Origin: Cephalotus follicularis
Lineage: Eukaryota; Streptophyta; Magnoliopsida; Oxalidales; Cephalotaceae
Assembly (NCBI GenBank): GCA_001972305.1
Contig: BDDD01002308.1
Location: forward strand, 1 to 64,000
Reading direction: 5' to 3'
DNA: 64,000 nt
The first letter of the stretch is position 1. Every line of letters begins with the position of its first letter. The notes beneath the pieces were generated by a model. That model ran no database searches and was not told the DNA's origin. It worked only from the letters and a program-made list of their open reading frames with translations. A program made the translations under genes and the position numbers. Shown in pieces: positions 22,006-33,077 of the stretch.

Positions 22006-24525
22006 TGTCACGCCCCCGTTTTCACTACAAGACAACATATAAAGTGGTAAGGCAATCAACAATGTAATCCAGCTCATTCAAATTTACCAATAAATAAAAA
22101 CCTTTTGAAAGCGGAAGCAATAACATAAATGAGCCAAATTTAAATACGCATCACGCATCCCATACTACGTGATGCCCCAACGAGTTATAACAATTCCCAA
22201 CATTAAAGTCGAACGCCCAAAACGGAGCGTGAAATAACGATACAGTACGAGATAACAATAATAATCCCAAGTTACAATATCCAAATTACATAACCATTGT
22301 TCCTTAATTCGATACATAAAATAAGAGATACTACAAAGTCTTCTCTTTAAGTCTCCAAGCATGCTCCATCTCACAAACCACTCCATCAATCTGTTACAGT
22401 AGGGGTTAGCCTTTGTCCTCACTCGGCTAAGTAGAAAAGATTATGAATTACAGTTTAAGGTCAAGGAAATGCATATCATGAATGAAAGCATAGTGATGCA
22501 GGATGACATGTAATTTTCACAATAAATATATCTCCGTATATACATATATAAAAATATATGCATGTTCACCGTACAAGAATAACACTTTAAGTTGTATCAA
22601 CACAAGCAATAAGTATGTTCCAAAAGGAACCAGACAAACAAGTCGTCCTGACCGTCACCACCTCCTGGCCCCAACGTCAAGTACTCTTACCCCATCCCAT
22701 TTGCGAACGGTTATGAGCAAGTCCTCCGTATGCTGTTTAGCACGATGGCTAACCCAACAGTCTCCGTACTGCACAGCACAATTCAAGCAATAAAGTATAA
22801 TTACTTGATCCAATATATTTTTTAAAAATATATTACTCCGTTCACAAGTTGAAATAAGTTATAAAACTTAAAACAATACATTTGGATTGCGTAGTCAATC
22901 CTTTAAAACAGTTCTCTGTATTTGGGGATACTTCCCCAGCCATTTCGAAAATATATAAAATCATATATTTGACAAATATATATTTTCGTACAATAATGAT
23001 TAAAATAATCATGCAAGCTTTTCAAAATGGTTAACACATTTAGAAATCAACCATAATGCAATTCACAGTAATAATGCAAACATATGCTCAGAATGCACCT
23101 AGGGTTGTTGGTAATTAACCTAGGCTTGTCTCCTTCTCTAAAAATCCCATTTCTGCTGTAATAGTCGGCTGTTTTTCCATAACAGTCGGCTGGACCTTGA
23201 GTCAGTCGACTACTCTTCCCAGGCAGTCGACTTGTTCATCACGAGTACCAGGAAGTCGACTGCCTTCCTTCGACAGTCGACTGTTCTGGGTAATATTGCA
23301 TGCGTAGTCGACTGGTATTACATGCCAGTCGACTGAAAGTTTGAGTAGTCGACTGCTTAAATTGAGCAGTCGGCTGTTCTGGGTTGGACAGTGGCAATAA
23401 CCCACTGTTTATTCACCCAATCAAGCAATTGGAACCTATTCACACGTATTCAAACCTCATAATAACATCAATACTCATACATTGGCCTAGAACACAATTC
23501 AATTCATGCATTATTCTCCGTTTTCATCATAATTCAAATGACAACCAAACATGGCATTGCATGAAAGCCATTCCAATTCTCCATTCAAAATCAGTAAGCA
23601 TGCCAGATTATCTATCAACAATAACCATAACATCAACAATACTGTAATCCACAGTCAAAACAACCGTACCATTCATTTATAACCTCATTTCACTTAAACT
23701 CAAAATGCATGCATAACATTCTCTACACTACCCCTACCTTTGATTTCAAGTTAGAAATCGAAAGTCCACCTCTTTGTGTCTCCTTTCCAGAATCCTTGAG
23801 CTTCCCAGTAGCTCCAAGAACCATCCTGTAGCTTCAATCCAAGCTCCAAGCTTTAACAATGGAGGACCTCTCACTTCCTCGCTATTTCTCTTTTAATTTC
23901 TCACTGTTTTCACTCTCAAACTCTCTGGTACTTTCTTAACAGATTGTAGAGTGAGAGAGACGAAGGGCAGGAAGCATATATGCAGTCCCTTCTCCTTCCA
24001 CCCCTTGCATGGCATAAAAGCCCCTTTCTCTCACAATCACATGCACACACACACACACTTCTCATTTTTTATCTTTTTCTCTGTTCTTGCAGGTCCTGCG
24101 CGTGGTGGTGCATGATCAACACGTCCCATTTATGACCAGATGGCGCCTGCAAGTTGTCTTATCAATGGCTGCATGTGATCTCGTCACATGTAGATAAAAC
24201 AGGGCGCGATCCAGTCGGCTGCCCTTCCTTGGCAGTCGACTGCCTCGCCTGGCAGTCTATTGCCAAGTGTCATGATAGTTGGCCAGTCGACTGGTTTCTC
24301 ACGCCAGTCGACTACCTCCCCCTTAAGTCCAATAGTCTGCTGGAATATTGCACCAGTCGGCTGTCCAGGCCAAAAATCTCCACAATTACACTTAGAATCA
24401 CACTTCCAAATGCTCTAAGTTTAACTTAAACTCAAGATATTAACCAGGAAATTTTCCTTTTATTAATTCAAGGTAAATATTACATCGAGGATTACAATAA
24501 TACATGAAATTGAAATTCCAGGCCC
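22006..24525 (-). repeat. Element B 3' LTR
   Basis: On the minus strand it ends GGGGGCGTGACA at 22006. It holds the shared 42-bp block (22386-22427) and two phased AGTCGACTG arrays (23163-23376 and 24213-24363). The boundary toward pol is placed near 24525 by alignment with the other copy and is approximate. Confidence 0.88.
23163..23376 (-). repeat. Phased AGTCGACTG array, element B 3' LTR, ten units
   Basis: Starts at 23163, 23184, 23204, 23225, 23254, 23275, 23306, 23327, 23347 and 23368; steps 21, 20, 21, 29, 21, 31, 21, 20, 21. The second array in this LTR starts at 24213, 24234, 24254, 24285, 24306, 24334 and 24355; steps 21, 20, 31, 21, 28, 21. Confidence 0.9.
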
Positions 24526-24559
24526 CCTTCAAAGAAATTCGTCCTTGAATTTACATATA

Positions 24560-27500
24560 CTAAAACAAATGCGGGTAACGCTCTCGGATATCATCCTCAC
24601 GTTCCCAAGTTACTTCATCCGGCCGATGAAACTGCCACTTAACCTTTACCATTGGAATGGTTCGGTTCCTCAAAACTTGTGTGTTCCAATCCAAAATCCT
24701 CACGGGCGACTCCTCGCAGGAAAGATTATCCCTCACCGTAACCGAGTCATAATCCAAGACATGTGATGGATCTCGGATATACCCTCGTAGCATCGATATA
24801 TGGAAGACATCATGTACGCTCGACAATGTAGGAGGCAAGGCTAGCTGATAAGCTACCTCCCCAACCCTCTCCAGAATCTCAAAAGGACCAATGTAGCGCG
24901 GCGCTAGCTTGCCCTTTTCCCCAAATCTTTGCACTCCTTTCCACGAAGACACCTTCAAGAACACGTGATCTCCGACATTGAAAGTTAAAGGCCTTCTCTT
25001 CACACTGTCGACATAGCTCTTCTGCCGACTCTGCGCTGGTAGCAACTTCTCTTTGATGAACTTGACTTTCTCCGAAGTCTCCTCCACCAAATCCGAATCA
25101 AGCAATGGTCGTTTCCCAACCTCGTCCCAACAGACAGGTGGCCTACATTTTCTCCTATACAGTGCCTCATATGGAGCCATACCAATACTCGAGTGATAGC
25201 TGTTATTGTATGAAAACTCTATCATAGGGATATGGTCGTCCCAAGTTCCGCCAAAATCGATCACACAAGCCCGAAGCATGTCCTCCAAGGTTTGGATGGT
25301 ACGCTCTGACTATCCGTCTGTCTGAGGGTGGAAAGCAGTACTAAGATTCAATATCGTTCTGAAGGCTGTCTGGAATCTCTTCCAGAAGTTGGAAGAGAAG
25401 ATCGAATCCCTATCGCAAACAATGCTCACCGGAACACCATGCAGCCTTACAATCTCCTTCACATACAATCGAGCCAACTTGCTCGCAGAATCAGTGACAT
25501 GTGTGGGCAAGAAGTGTGCTGATTTGGTGAGTCTATCAACAATAACCCACACGGAATTGTGACGATGCCTAGTCAGTGGAAATCCAGAAACAAAGTCCAT
25601 CGTGATGTGTTCCCATTTCCACTCTGCCACTGGTAATGACTGTAACAGTCCCGCAGGTATTTGGTGCTCGGCCTTGACCCTCTGGCAAGTCAAACACTTC
25701 GCGACATATTTAGCAATCTCGTGCTTCATACCGGGCCACCAATAAGTTTTCTTCATGTCTTGGTACATCTTGGTGCTACCAGGATGGATACTGTATAGAG
25801 ATTTATGAGCTCCGAGGAGTAACTCATCCTTCAGTCTCGGTTCATTTGGAAGACATACACGTCCCCGATATCTCATAATACCATCATCATGTACTCTAAA
25901 ATCAGACTCCGAATCCACTGCAATTCAGGATCATGTGGTTTTGCATCTTTGATGTGATGCAGTAACACTGGCTGTACCCGCATGTCAGCTACAAAAATCC
26001 CCGGTGACTGATTGAATGGAGACCACTCTTGGAAGTCTTCCAACATCTTCCATTGCGACACCATTGTACTAGCAACCATAGCCTTGCGACTCAAGGCATC
26101 AGCGACTACATTCGCTTTCCCCGGGTGGTAATGGATACTGCAGTCATAATCATTAAAGAATTCTACCCACCTGCGTTGTCTCATGTTCAGTGTATCCTGA
26201 CAGAACAGGTATCTTAAACTTTTATGATCGGTGAAGATCTCAAACTGCGCCCCATAAAGATAGTGTCTCCACTTCTGAAGGGCGAAGATAATAGCTGCAA
26301 GTTCAAGGTCATGAGTCGGGTAGTTTCCTTCATACAGCTTCAGCTTCCTAGAAGCATAAGCAATCACCTTTCCTCGCTGCATTAGCACGCAGCCCAAGCC
26401 CTTACCCGATGCATCGCTATAAACTGCAAAGTCTTCATTACCCTCAGGTAATGCCAAGATAGGAGCGGAAACCAACCGATGCTTGAGCTCAACGAAACTA
26501 GCTTCGCAATCATCATCCCAGACAAACATGGTCTTCTTCTGTGTCAATCTAGTCAAGGGCTCACCTACCCTTGAAAAGTTCTGTATGAACCTCCGGTAAT
26601 ACCCCACCAAGCCAAGAAAACTGCGTCCCTCCGTTACATTCCTCGGCTGTGGCCAATCTCGTACTACCTCTGTCTTTGACGGTTCCACCGCCAATCCTTC
26701 TCCAGATACAATGTGACCAAGAAAGATCACAAGGTCAAGCCAAAATTCACATTTACTGAATTTGGCATACAGCTGGTGCTCTCGGAGTATCTGCAAAGCC
26801 AACCTCAGATGGCAAACATGCTCTTCCTTGCTCCTCGAGTACACAAGCATGTCGTCAATAAATACAACGACAAACTGGTCCAAGTACGGTCGAAACACGT
26901 CGTTCATCAATGACATGAACGAAGCCGGTACATTAGTAACACCAAAAGGCATCACAAGGAACTCACAGTGACCGTATCTTGTTCGAAAAGCGGTCTTCTC
27001 TATATCTGCCTCCCTCACCCTCAACTGGTGATAACCTGACCTCAAATCAAGCTTCGAGAACACTCTCGCTCCTTGCAGCTGGTCGAACGAATCCTCGATG
27101 TGAGGTAAAGGATACTTGTTCTTAATCGTTGACTTGTTCAACATTCTATAGTCGATGCAGAGCCTCATCGACCCATCCTTCTTCTTGACAAACAGTACAG
27201 GTGCACCCCACGGTGAAACACTGGGTCGAATGAAACCCTTATCGATCAGGTCCTGTAACTGTAATTTCAGCTCTCTCAATTCTGCAGGAGCCATTCTATA
27301 TGGTGCTTTAGAAATAGGAGCTGTACCTGGTGCAAGATCGATGACAAACTCCATATTCCTTCTCGGTGGAAAAGATCCCAAGTCATCCGGAAATACATCT
27401 GGAAAGTCACATACCACTGGGATGTCCTCCAAGCTCACGCCCTTCTCCTTCCTCCGGTCAATCACATAAGCAAGATACCCTTCACATCCTTTCTCGAGAT

Positions 27501-29105
27501 ACTTTGATGCATGGATGAACGATACAATCGGTGTAGAAAACCCCTTGTCTCCCTTAAACTAGAAAGTAGTACCATCGGGTAGACGAAAATCAACCGTCTT
27601 GCTGTAGCAGTCCATGTAAGCATGATGTGCTGACAGCCAATCCATTCCCAAAATAATATCAAAGTCGCGGATAGGCAATACTATCAAATCCGCATACAAG
27701 GAAATGCCTGCGAAAGACATCTCACAACCCCTATATACAGTACCCGTATACATGGAAACTCCGGCAGGTGTGCTTACATCCAAGGTATATGGCATGCTGT
27801 CTGGTGTTGAATCTAAACATGATGCAAAATATGATGATATGAAAGAGTGTGATGCTCCAGGGTCCATCAATACTCTAGCAGCATAACCATAAATATACAG
27901 TGTACCTCCAACAATCGAGGTAGACTCCGGAACCTCTGTCTGTAAAAGGGTAAAAACTCTACCTTTCGCAATGCCCTTGCTGGTGTCCCTTCGCTGTGAA
28001 GGCCCCGCTGCGGCACCACTGCTGCTAGCTGGTCCTGTAGGGGCTGTAGCCTGACTCTTCGGGCAATCTCTCAGGAAATGGCCAGCTTCCCCGCACCTCA
28101 AGCACAGTCCATTCATCCTCCAACAATCCTTCTGTAAGTGGCCCTTCCGACCGCAGTGATAGCAAGCTCCAGTTCCTGCATTACTCCCCTGACTAGGAGT
28201 ACCCTGTGTGCAGTCTGTCCGGATTTGTTCTTCGATGATTTAGTCCGAGAACCACTGCCTTGCCATTTCGAAGATGCTGGTCTCACCGGGCTCTGCTTAT
28301 TCTGTTGTGCCCAGGCCCTCTCTGCTCGGTCCTCACTGGATATGCTCTCCAGCAGCCTCGCCTTTTGAGCGACCTCCGAAAAAGTACCCAGCTCCATAGC
28401 CCTAATCCTCGACCGAAGATCCGGTCACAAACCCTTCAGAAATCTCCGTATCTTTTTTGCGTCATCAGCTACCAGATAGGGTGAATGTCTTGCTAGCTCC
28501 ATAAATCTGGCCTGGTATTCGGCCACTGTCATCTCCCCTTGCCGCAACTCAAGAAGCTCTATCTGCCTCCGCTCTTGCTCAATCCGGGGTACATAGGAAT
28601 TGAGGAACTATGTTTGGAATCTCTCCCATGTAGCATCGAGTCCAACTGACTCCCACTTCGCTTTGACCATCTCCCACTAGTGAGTGGCCTCTCCCCATAG
28701 ACGGTACACGGCAAATTTCAGCTTCTGAGTATCGGTATAGTCCATCACATCAAAAATCTTCTCTAAGTCTTGAAGCCATCTTTCAGCAATCGTAGCATCA
28801 AGCTCTCCCCGGAAGCTAGGTGGATTCTGTCTCATAAACCTCTCGATGTCCCTTCCAAACTGGCTACCATCCTCTCCCGGGCAGCGATCGGGAGCTCTAT
28901 GTTTCGATCGAGCTTGTGCGTAGTACTGGCGCATCTCCTCCGCATTGGCCATATTAAAGGCCATCTGTTGCTGGAAGTAGTCCGCAATCCGGGCCATCAG
29001 GTCCCTATCATCTTGGGGAACATTTACTCCTTGCGGCATATGCATGCCCTCAGGGGCGTTGGCTCCAACAGCCCTAGCCCTACCACGTGTTCTCCTTCGG
29101 TCCAT
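24560..29105 (-). pseudogene. Element B gag-pol polyprotein region (fossil, Tekay chromovirus)
   Basis: Minus strand from 29105. The order is an Arg-rich gag start (MDRRRTRGRARAVGAN), gag core, zinc knuckle CLRCGEAGHFLRDC (near 28100), protease with the GASHSFIS motif (near 27865), RT with [12 protein letters not shown] and FIDDMLVYS (near 26850), RNase H with [11 protein letters not shown] (near 26420), integrase zinc domain (about 25810-25690), catalytic core (about 25630-25320), [14 protein letters not shown] (near 24975), and a chromodomain ending WEREDDIRERYPHLF at 24560. Protein sequence is close to element A. About six interruptions make it inactive. Confidence 0.92.
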
Positions 29106-29207
29106 TTGTTTCTATATGGAAAAGATGTCATTAGTAGTCATCTCAAGGAAGCAATTCGTTAATTGCCAAGGATAGTATCCCAGCGATAGCTTATAAAAGG
29201 AATATAA

Positions 29208-29219
29208 GCTCTGATACCA
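29208..29219 (-). other. Primer binding site, element B
   Basis: On the minus strand it reads TGGTATCAGAGC, three bases inside the 5' LTR boundary at 29223. It is the initiator methionine tRNA type, as in element A. Confidence 0.9.
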
Positions 29220-30379
29220 CGTTGCCACGCCCCTGTTTTCACAACAAGACAACATATAAAGTGGTAAGGCAATCAACAATATAATCCAGCTCATGCAAAT
29301 TTACTAATAAATAAAAACCTTTTGATAGCAGAAGCAATAACATAATTGAGCCGAATTTTAATATGCATCACGCATCCCATACTACGTGATGCCCCAACGA
29401 GTTATAACAATTCCCAACATTAAAGTCGATCGCCCAAAACGAAGCGTGAAATAACGATACAGTACGAGATAACAATAATAATCCCAAGTTACAATATCCA
29501 AATTACATAACCATTGTTCCTTAATTCAGTACATAAAATAAGAGATACTACAAAGTCTTCTCTTTAAGTCTCCAAGCATGCTCCATCTCACAAACCACTC
29601 CATCAATCTGTTATAGTAGGGGTTAGCCTTTGTCCTCACTCGGCTAAGTAGAAAAGTTTATGAATTACAGTTTAAGGTCAAAGAAATGCGTATCATGAAT
29701 GAATGCATAGTGATGCAGCATGACATGTAATTTTCACAATAAATATATCTCCGTATATACATATATAAAAATATATGCATGTTCACCATACAAGAATAAC
29801 TCCGTAAGTTGTATCAACACAAGCAATAAGTATGTTCCAAAAGGAACCAGACAAACAAGTCGTCCTGACCGTCGCCACCTCCTGGCCGCAACGTCAAGCA
29901 CTCTTACCCCATCCCGTTTGGGAACGGTTAAGAGCAAGTCCTCCGTATGTTGTTTAGCACGATGGCTAACCCAACAGTCTCCGTATTGCACAGCACAATT
30001 CAAGAAATAAAGTATAATTACTTGATCCAATATATTTTTTTAAAATATATTACTCCATTCACAAGTTGAAATAAGTTATAAAACTTAAAACAATACTTTT
30101 GGATTGCGTAGTCAATCCTTTAAAACAGTTCTCCCTATTTGGGGATACTTCCCTAGCCATTTCAAAAATATATAAAATCATATATTTGACAAATATATAT
30201 TTTCGTACAATAATGATTAAAATAATCATGCAAGCTTTTCAAAATGGTTAACACATTTAGAAATCAACCATAATGCAATTCACAGTAATAATGCAAACAT
30301 ATGCTCAGAATGCACCTAGGGTTGTTTGTAATTAACCTAGGCTTGTCTCCTTCTCTAAAAGTCCCATTTCTGATGTAAC

Positions 30380-30614
30380 AGTCGGCTGTTTTTCCATAAC
30401 AGTCGGCTGGACCTTGAGTCAGTCGACTGCTCTTCCCAGGCAGTCGACTGCTCTTCCCAGGTAGTCGACTTGTTCATTACGAGTACCAGGCAGTCGACTG
30501 CCTTCCTTCGACAGTCGACTTTTCTGGGTAATATTGCATGCGTAGTCGACTGGTATTACATGCCAGTCGACTGAATGTTTGAGTAGTCGACTGCTTAAAT
30601 TGAGCAGTCGGCTG
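30380..30614 (-). repeat. Phased AGTCGACTG array, element B 5' LTR, eleven units
   Basis: Starts at 30380, 30401, 30421, 30442, 30463, 30492, 30513, 30544, 30565, 30585 and 30606; steps 21, 20, 21, 21, 29, 21, 31, 21, 20, 21. Compared with the 3' LTR there is one additional 21-bp step near 30442-30463, where a CTCTTCCCAGG spacer is duplicated. Confidence 0.9.
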
Positions 30615-31451
30615 TTCTGGGTTGGACAGTGGCAATAACCCACTATTAATTCACCCAATCAAGCAATTGGAACCTATTCACACGTATTCAAACCTCAGAA
30701 TAACATCAATACTCATACATTGGTCTAAAACACAATTCAATTCATGCATTATTCTCCATTTTCATCATAATTCAAATGACAACCAAACATGGCATTGCAT
30801 GAAAGCCATTCCAATTCTCCATTCAAAATCAGTAAGCATGCCAGATTATCTATCAACAATAACCATAACATAAACAATACTGTAATCCACAGTCAAAACA
30901 ACCGTACAATTCATTTATAACCTCATTTCACTTAAACTCAAAATGCATGCATAACATTTTCTACACTACCCCTACCTTTGATTTCAAGTTAGAAATCGAA
31001 ACTCCACCTCTTTGTGTCTCTTTTCCAGAATCCTTGAGCTTCCCAGTAGCTCCAAGAACCGTCCAGTGGCTTCAATCCAAGCTCCAAGCTTTAACAATGG
31101 AGGACCTCTCACTTCCTCACTATTTCTCTTTTAATTCCTCACTTTTTTCACTCTCAAACTCTCTGGTACTTTCTTAACAGATTGTAGAGTGAGAGAGACG
31201 AAGGGCAGGAAGCATATATGCAGTCCCTTCTCCTTCCACCCCTTGCGTTGCATAAAAGCCCCTTTCTCTCACAATCACATGCACACACACACACACACTT
31301 GTCATTTTTTATCTTTTTCTCTGTTCTTGCAGGTCCTGGCGTGGTGGTGCATGATCAACACGTCCCATGTATGATCAGATGGCGCCTGCAAGTTTTCTTA
31401 TCAATGGCTGCATGTGATCTCGTCACATGCAGATAAAATAGGGCATGATCC

Positions 31452-31602
31452 AGTCGGCTGCCCTTCCCTGGCAGTCGGCTGCCTCGCCTGGCAGTCAGTT
31501 GCCAAGTGTCACGACAGTTGGCCAGTAGACTGGTTCCTCACGCCAGTCGACTGCCTCTCCCTGAAGTCCAACAGTCGGCTAGTATATTGCACCAGTCGGC
31601 TG
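31452..31602 (-). repeat. Second phased array, element B 5' LTR
   Basis: Starts at 31452, 31473, 31493, 31524, 31545, 31573 and 31594; steps 21, 20, 31, 21, 28, 21, identical to the 3' LTR copy at 24213-24363. Confidence 0.85.
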
Positions 31603-33038
31603 TCCAGGCCAAAAATCTCCACAATTACACTTAGAATCACACTTCCAAATGCTCTAAGTTTAACTTAAACTCAAGATATCAACCAGTAAATTTGCCTTTT
31701 ATTAATTCAAGGTAAATATTACATCAAGGATTACAATAATACATGAAATTGAAATTCCGGGCGTTACAGCGGTTTTCCGATATGTTTTGTGAAAGCATAT
31801 ATTATGTGATTTCAAATTGATTTTGATAAATCAATGTTTTCTAAATGATTAAGTACTGAGTATTGTACCCACCTATGGGGCGTACCATAGCCACGTCGTG
31901 GGCCTGGCACGGGGATGTGACACTTTCGTAGCGGTGTGATTAGTTTACGGCGTCTCTGAGTGTGATAGAGGCGTATGAATTGATTCTAGTTTATGTGATC
32001 TGAGGTGTGATCAGATATGTGATCCGAGGTATGATCGGATATGTGTTATGTGAGAATTGACTTGTGTAGTGCCGTACAGTTCAATTCTAGTGGGCATGTG
32101 GAATTAGCGCCTCCGTTGCCAAATTTATGTTATGTGATATGTATGTGGCTCAGTATAACCTATGATCCGTAGATTATTTTATGAAATGATTCGTAAATAT
32201 TTCGAAAGTTATATGGACTTTATGAAAGTACAAATGTGATTTTACGATTATCTAATTGTTTTAATTACTTAAGATTTCTGTTACGTTATTATTGAAATCT
32301 TACTGCTTTTAAAGTTATCGTTTACTGTTTTATTTCCCTTATCCGTACTGAGGTTTGCTCAGCCGCGTTTTTGTTTCCATGCGGCAGGTTATTGAGAGCA
32401 GCGGGGAAATGTGTGACGAGTGATGGACACCCTATGTTTTTGGATCCCTAGGAGTGTGATCCCTATGTTATGTCTAATGTTCATAAACACTGATAATTAT
32501 GTTATTATGTTTTAAATTGGAACTGATATATGTTTTGAGCCTTCCGCAAATGTTTAAAATGATTAACTGTTAAGTTTTAATGTTTTGATTATGATAAGAC
32601 CGCCACGTTTTTGGCTAATAAAGTAATGATTTGATTAGATATGTTATGTATATGATCAGATAAGTTATGATAGGTTATGTATGATATGTCCTGTGACGAC
32701 TCCCGCCGTCCGGGGGTGTTATAATTCGTGTTGACAAAAATCATGAGACTACAAACTTGTTCCACGCTGAAGTGTAAAGCGTCGACAATTTCTTTGAAAT
32801 CGCCAGCGCTTTGAGTCTAGGTGTCAATGCTTAAAGTCTAGGCGTCACTGCTTTCAGTGCAGATTCTACAGATTCAAACTTTTGTCTTCAATTTTCACCA
32901 ATTTAAACCATTCTTCATGCACTTTGGTCTTTTGACTATTGTTCCTGAAAATCAATCAAACACAATAGCGGTAGTCTATTCCAAGCATAAATATATCACA
33001 AATAGATCATTAAAAACAACACATTTTTATCCTAAACA

Positions 33039-33077
33039 TGAACCTCAAAGACTTTCTGTGTTATGTTGCCAGGCACT
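33039..33077 (+). other. Short copia-like tail before copia C
   Basis: The 39 bases between the Athila I LTR end and the copia C LTR, together with the next dozen bases, contain GTGGGAGAG, which resembles the purine-rich stretch that precedes a copia 3' LTR. It may be the end of another copia internal region. The evidence is weak because it is so short. Confidence 0.35.

Larger units (their letters stand above)
22006..31768 (-). mobile_element. Element B: Ty3/gypsy Tekay-type chromovirus fossil, both LTRs present
   Basis: Minus strand. The order is 5' LTR (31768-29223), primer site (29219-29208), gag-pol (29105-24560), 3' LTR (about 24525-22006). Perfect GCGGT target duplications lie at 22001-22005 and 31769-31773, and rejoining the flanks restores LTR J. 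RT and chromodomain place it with element A in the Tekay clade, but the 5' two-thirds of its LTR is a different subfamily. Structurally near complete; coding is broken, with about six interruptions. LTR copies differ by about 5% in a 225-base stretch compared by eye, suggesting an age similar to element A. Confidence 0.93.
29223..31768 (-). repeat. Element B 5' LTR
   Basis: 2546 bp; on the minus strand it starts TGTAACGCCCGG at 31768 and ends GGGGCGTGGCA at 29223. It has the shared 42-bp block at 29603-29644 and phased arrays at 30380-30614 and 31452-31602. Colinear with the 3' copy, but with one extra motif unit in the first array. Confidence 0.92.
20259..32723 (+). repeat. Solo LTR J, in Athila I LTR, split by element B
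   Basis: It starts TGTAATACCC at 20259 and ends GGGGGTGTTATA at 32723, flanked by ATTGG (20254-20258) and ATTCG (32724-32728), a 5-bp duplication with one difference. Visible parts are 20259-22005 and 31774-32723, about 2.7 kb together. The segment before the end (CAGCCGCG, GCGGCAGG) has the style of a gypsy LTR, but it lacks the 42-bp block of the Tekay-like LTRs, so its clade is uncertain. It carries the most regular motif array in the window. A solo LTR, since no internal region of its own is present. Confidence 0.8.
2711..33038 (-). mobile_element. Athila I: Ty3/gypsy Athila fossil, host of nested insertions
   Basis: Minus-strand Athila-lineage element. Parts, in its own 5'-3' order: 5' LTR (33038 down to 16543), Athila-type primer site (16541-16520), gag start (16198-15839), remainder of gag, protease and the end of integrase (5622-2848), internal G-tract (2723-2711). 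A 3' LTR is not recognised; it may lie to the left of the window. RT and RNase H are not seen. Insertions inside it are element A (5623-15838), solo LTR F (16632-19097) and solo LTR J with element B (20259-32723). The five bases after the LTR are TGAAC (33039-33043); the matching left copy was not found. Clearly broken in many places and older than its insertions. Confidence 0.85.
16543..33038 (-). repeat. Athila I 5' LTR, split by two nested insertions
   Basis: On the minus strand the LTR starts TGTTTAGGAT at 33038 and ends CACGTGAACA at 16543. Removing F (16632-19102 with one duplication) and J with B (20259-32728) leaves about 1555 bp, a normal Athila LTR size. The ends align with the Athila II LTR (55400-56797). 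Visible LTR segments are 16543-16631, 19098-20258 and 32724-33038. Phased TCGA motifs lie in the middle segment. Confidence 0.85.

Noticed and set aside
30380-30614. CRISPR-like array of regularly spaced short repeats
   Set aside because: Repeats are 9-10 bp and spacers 11-12 bp, far too short; the setting is a plant LTR and no cas genes are present.
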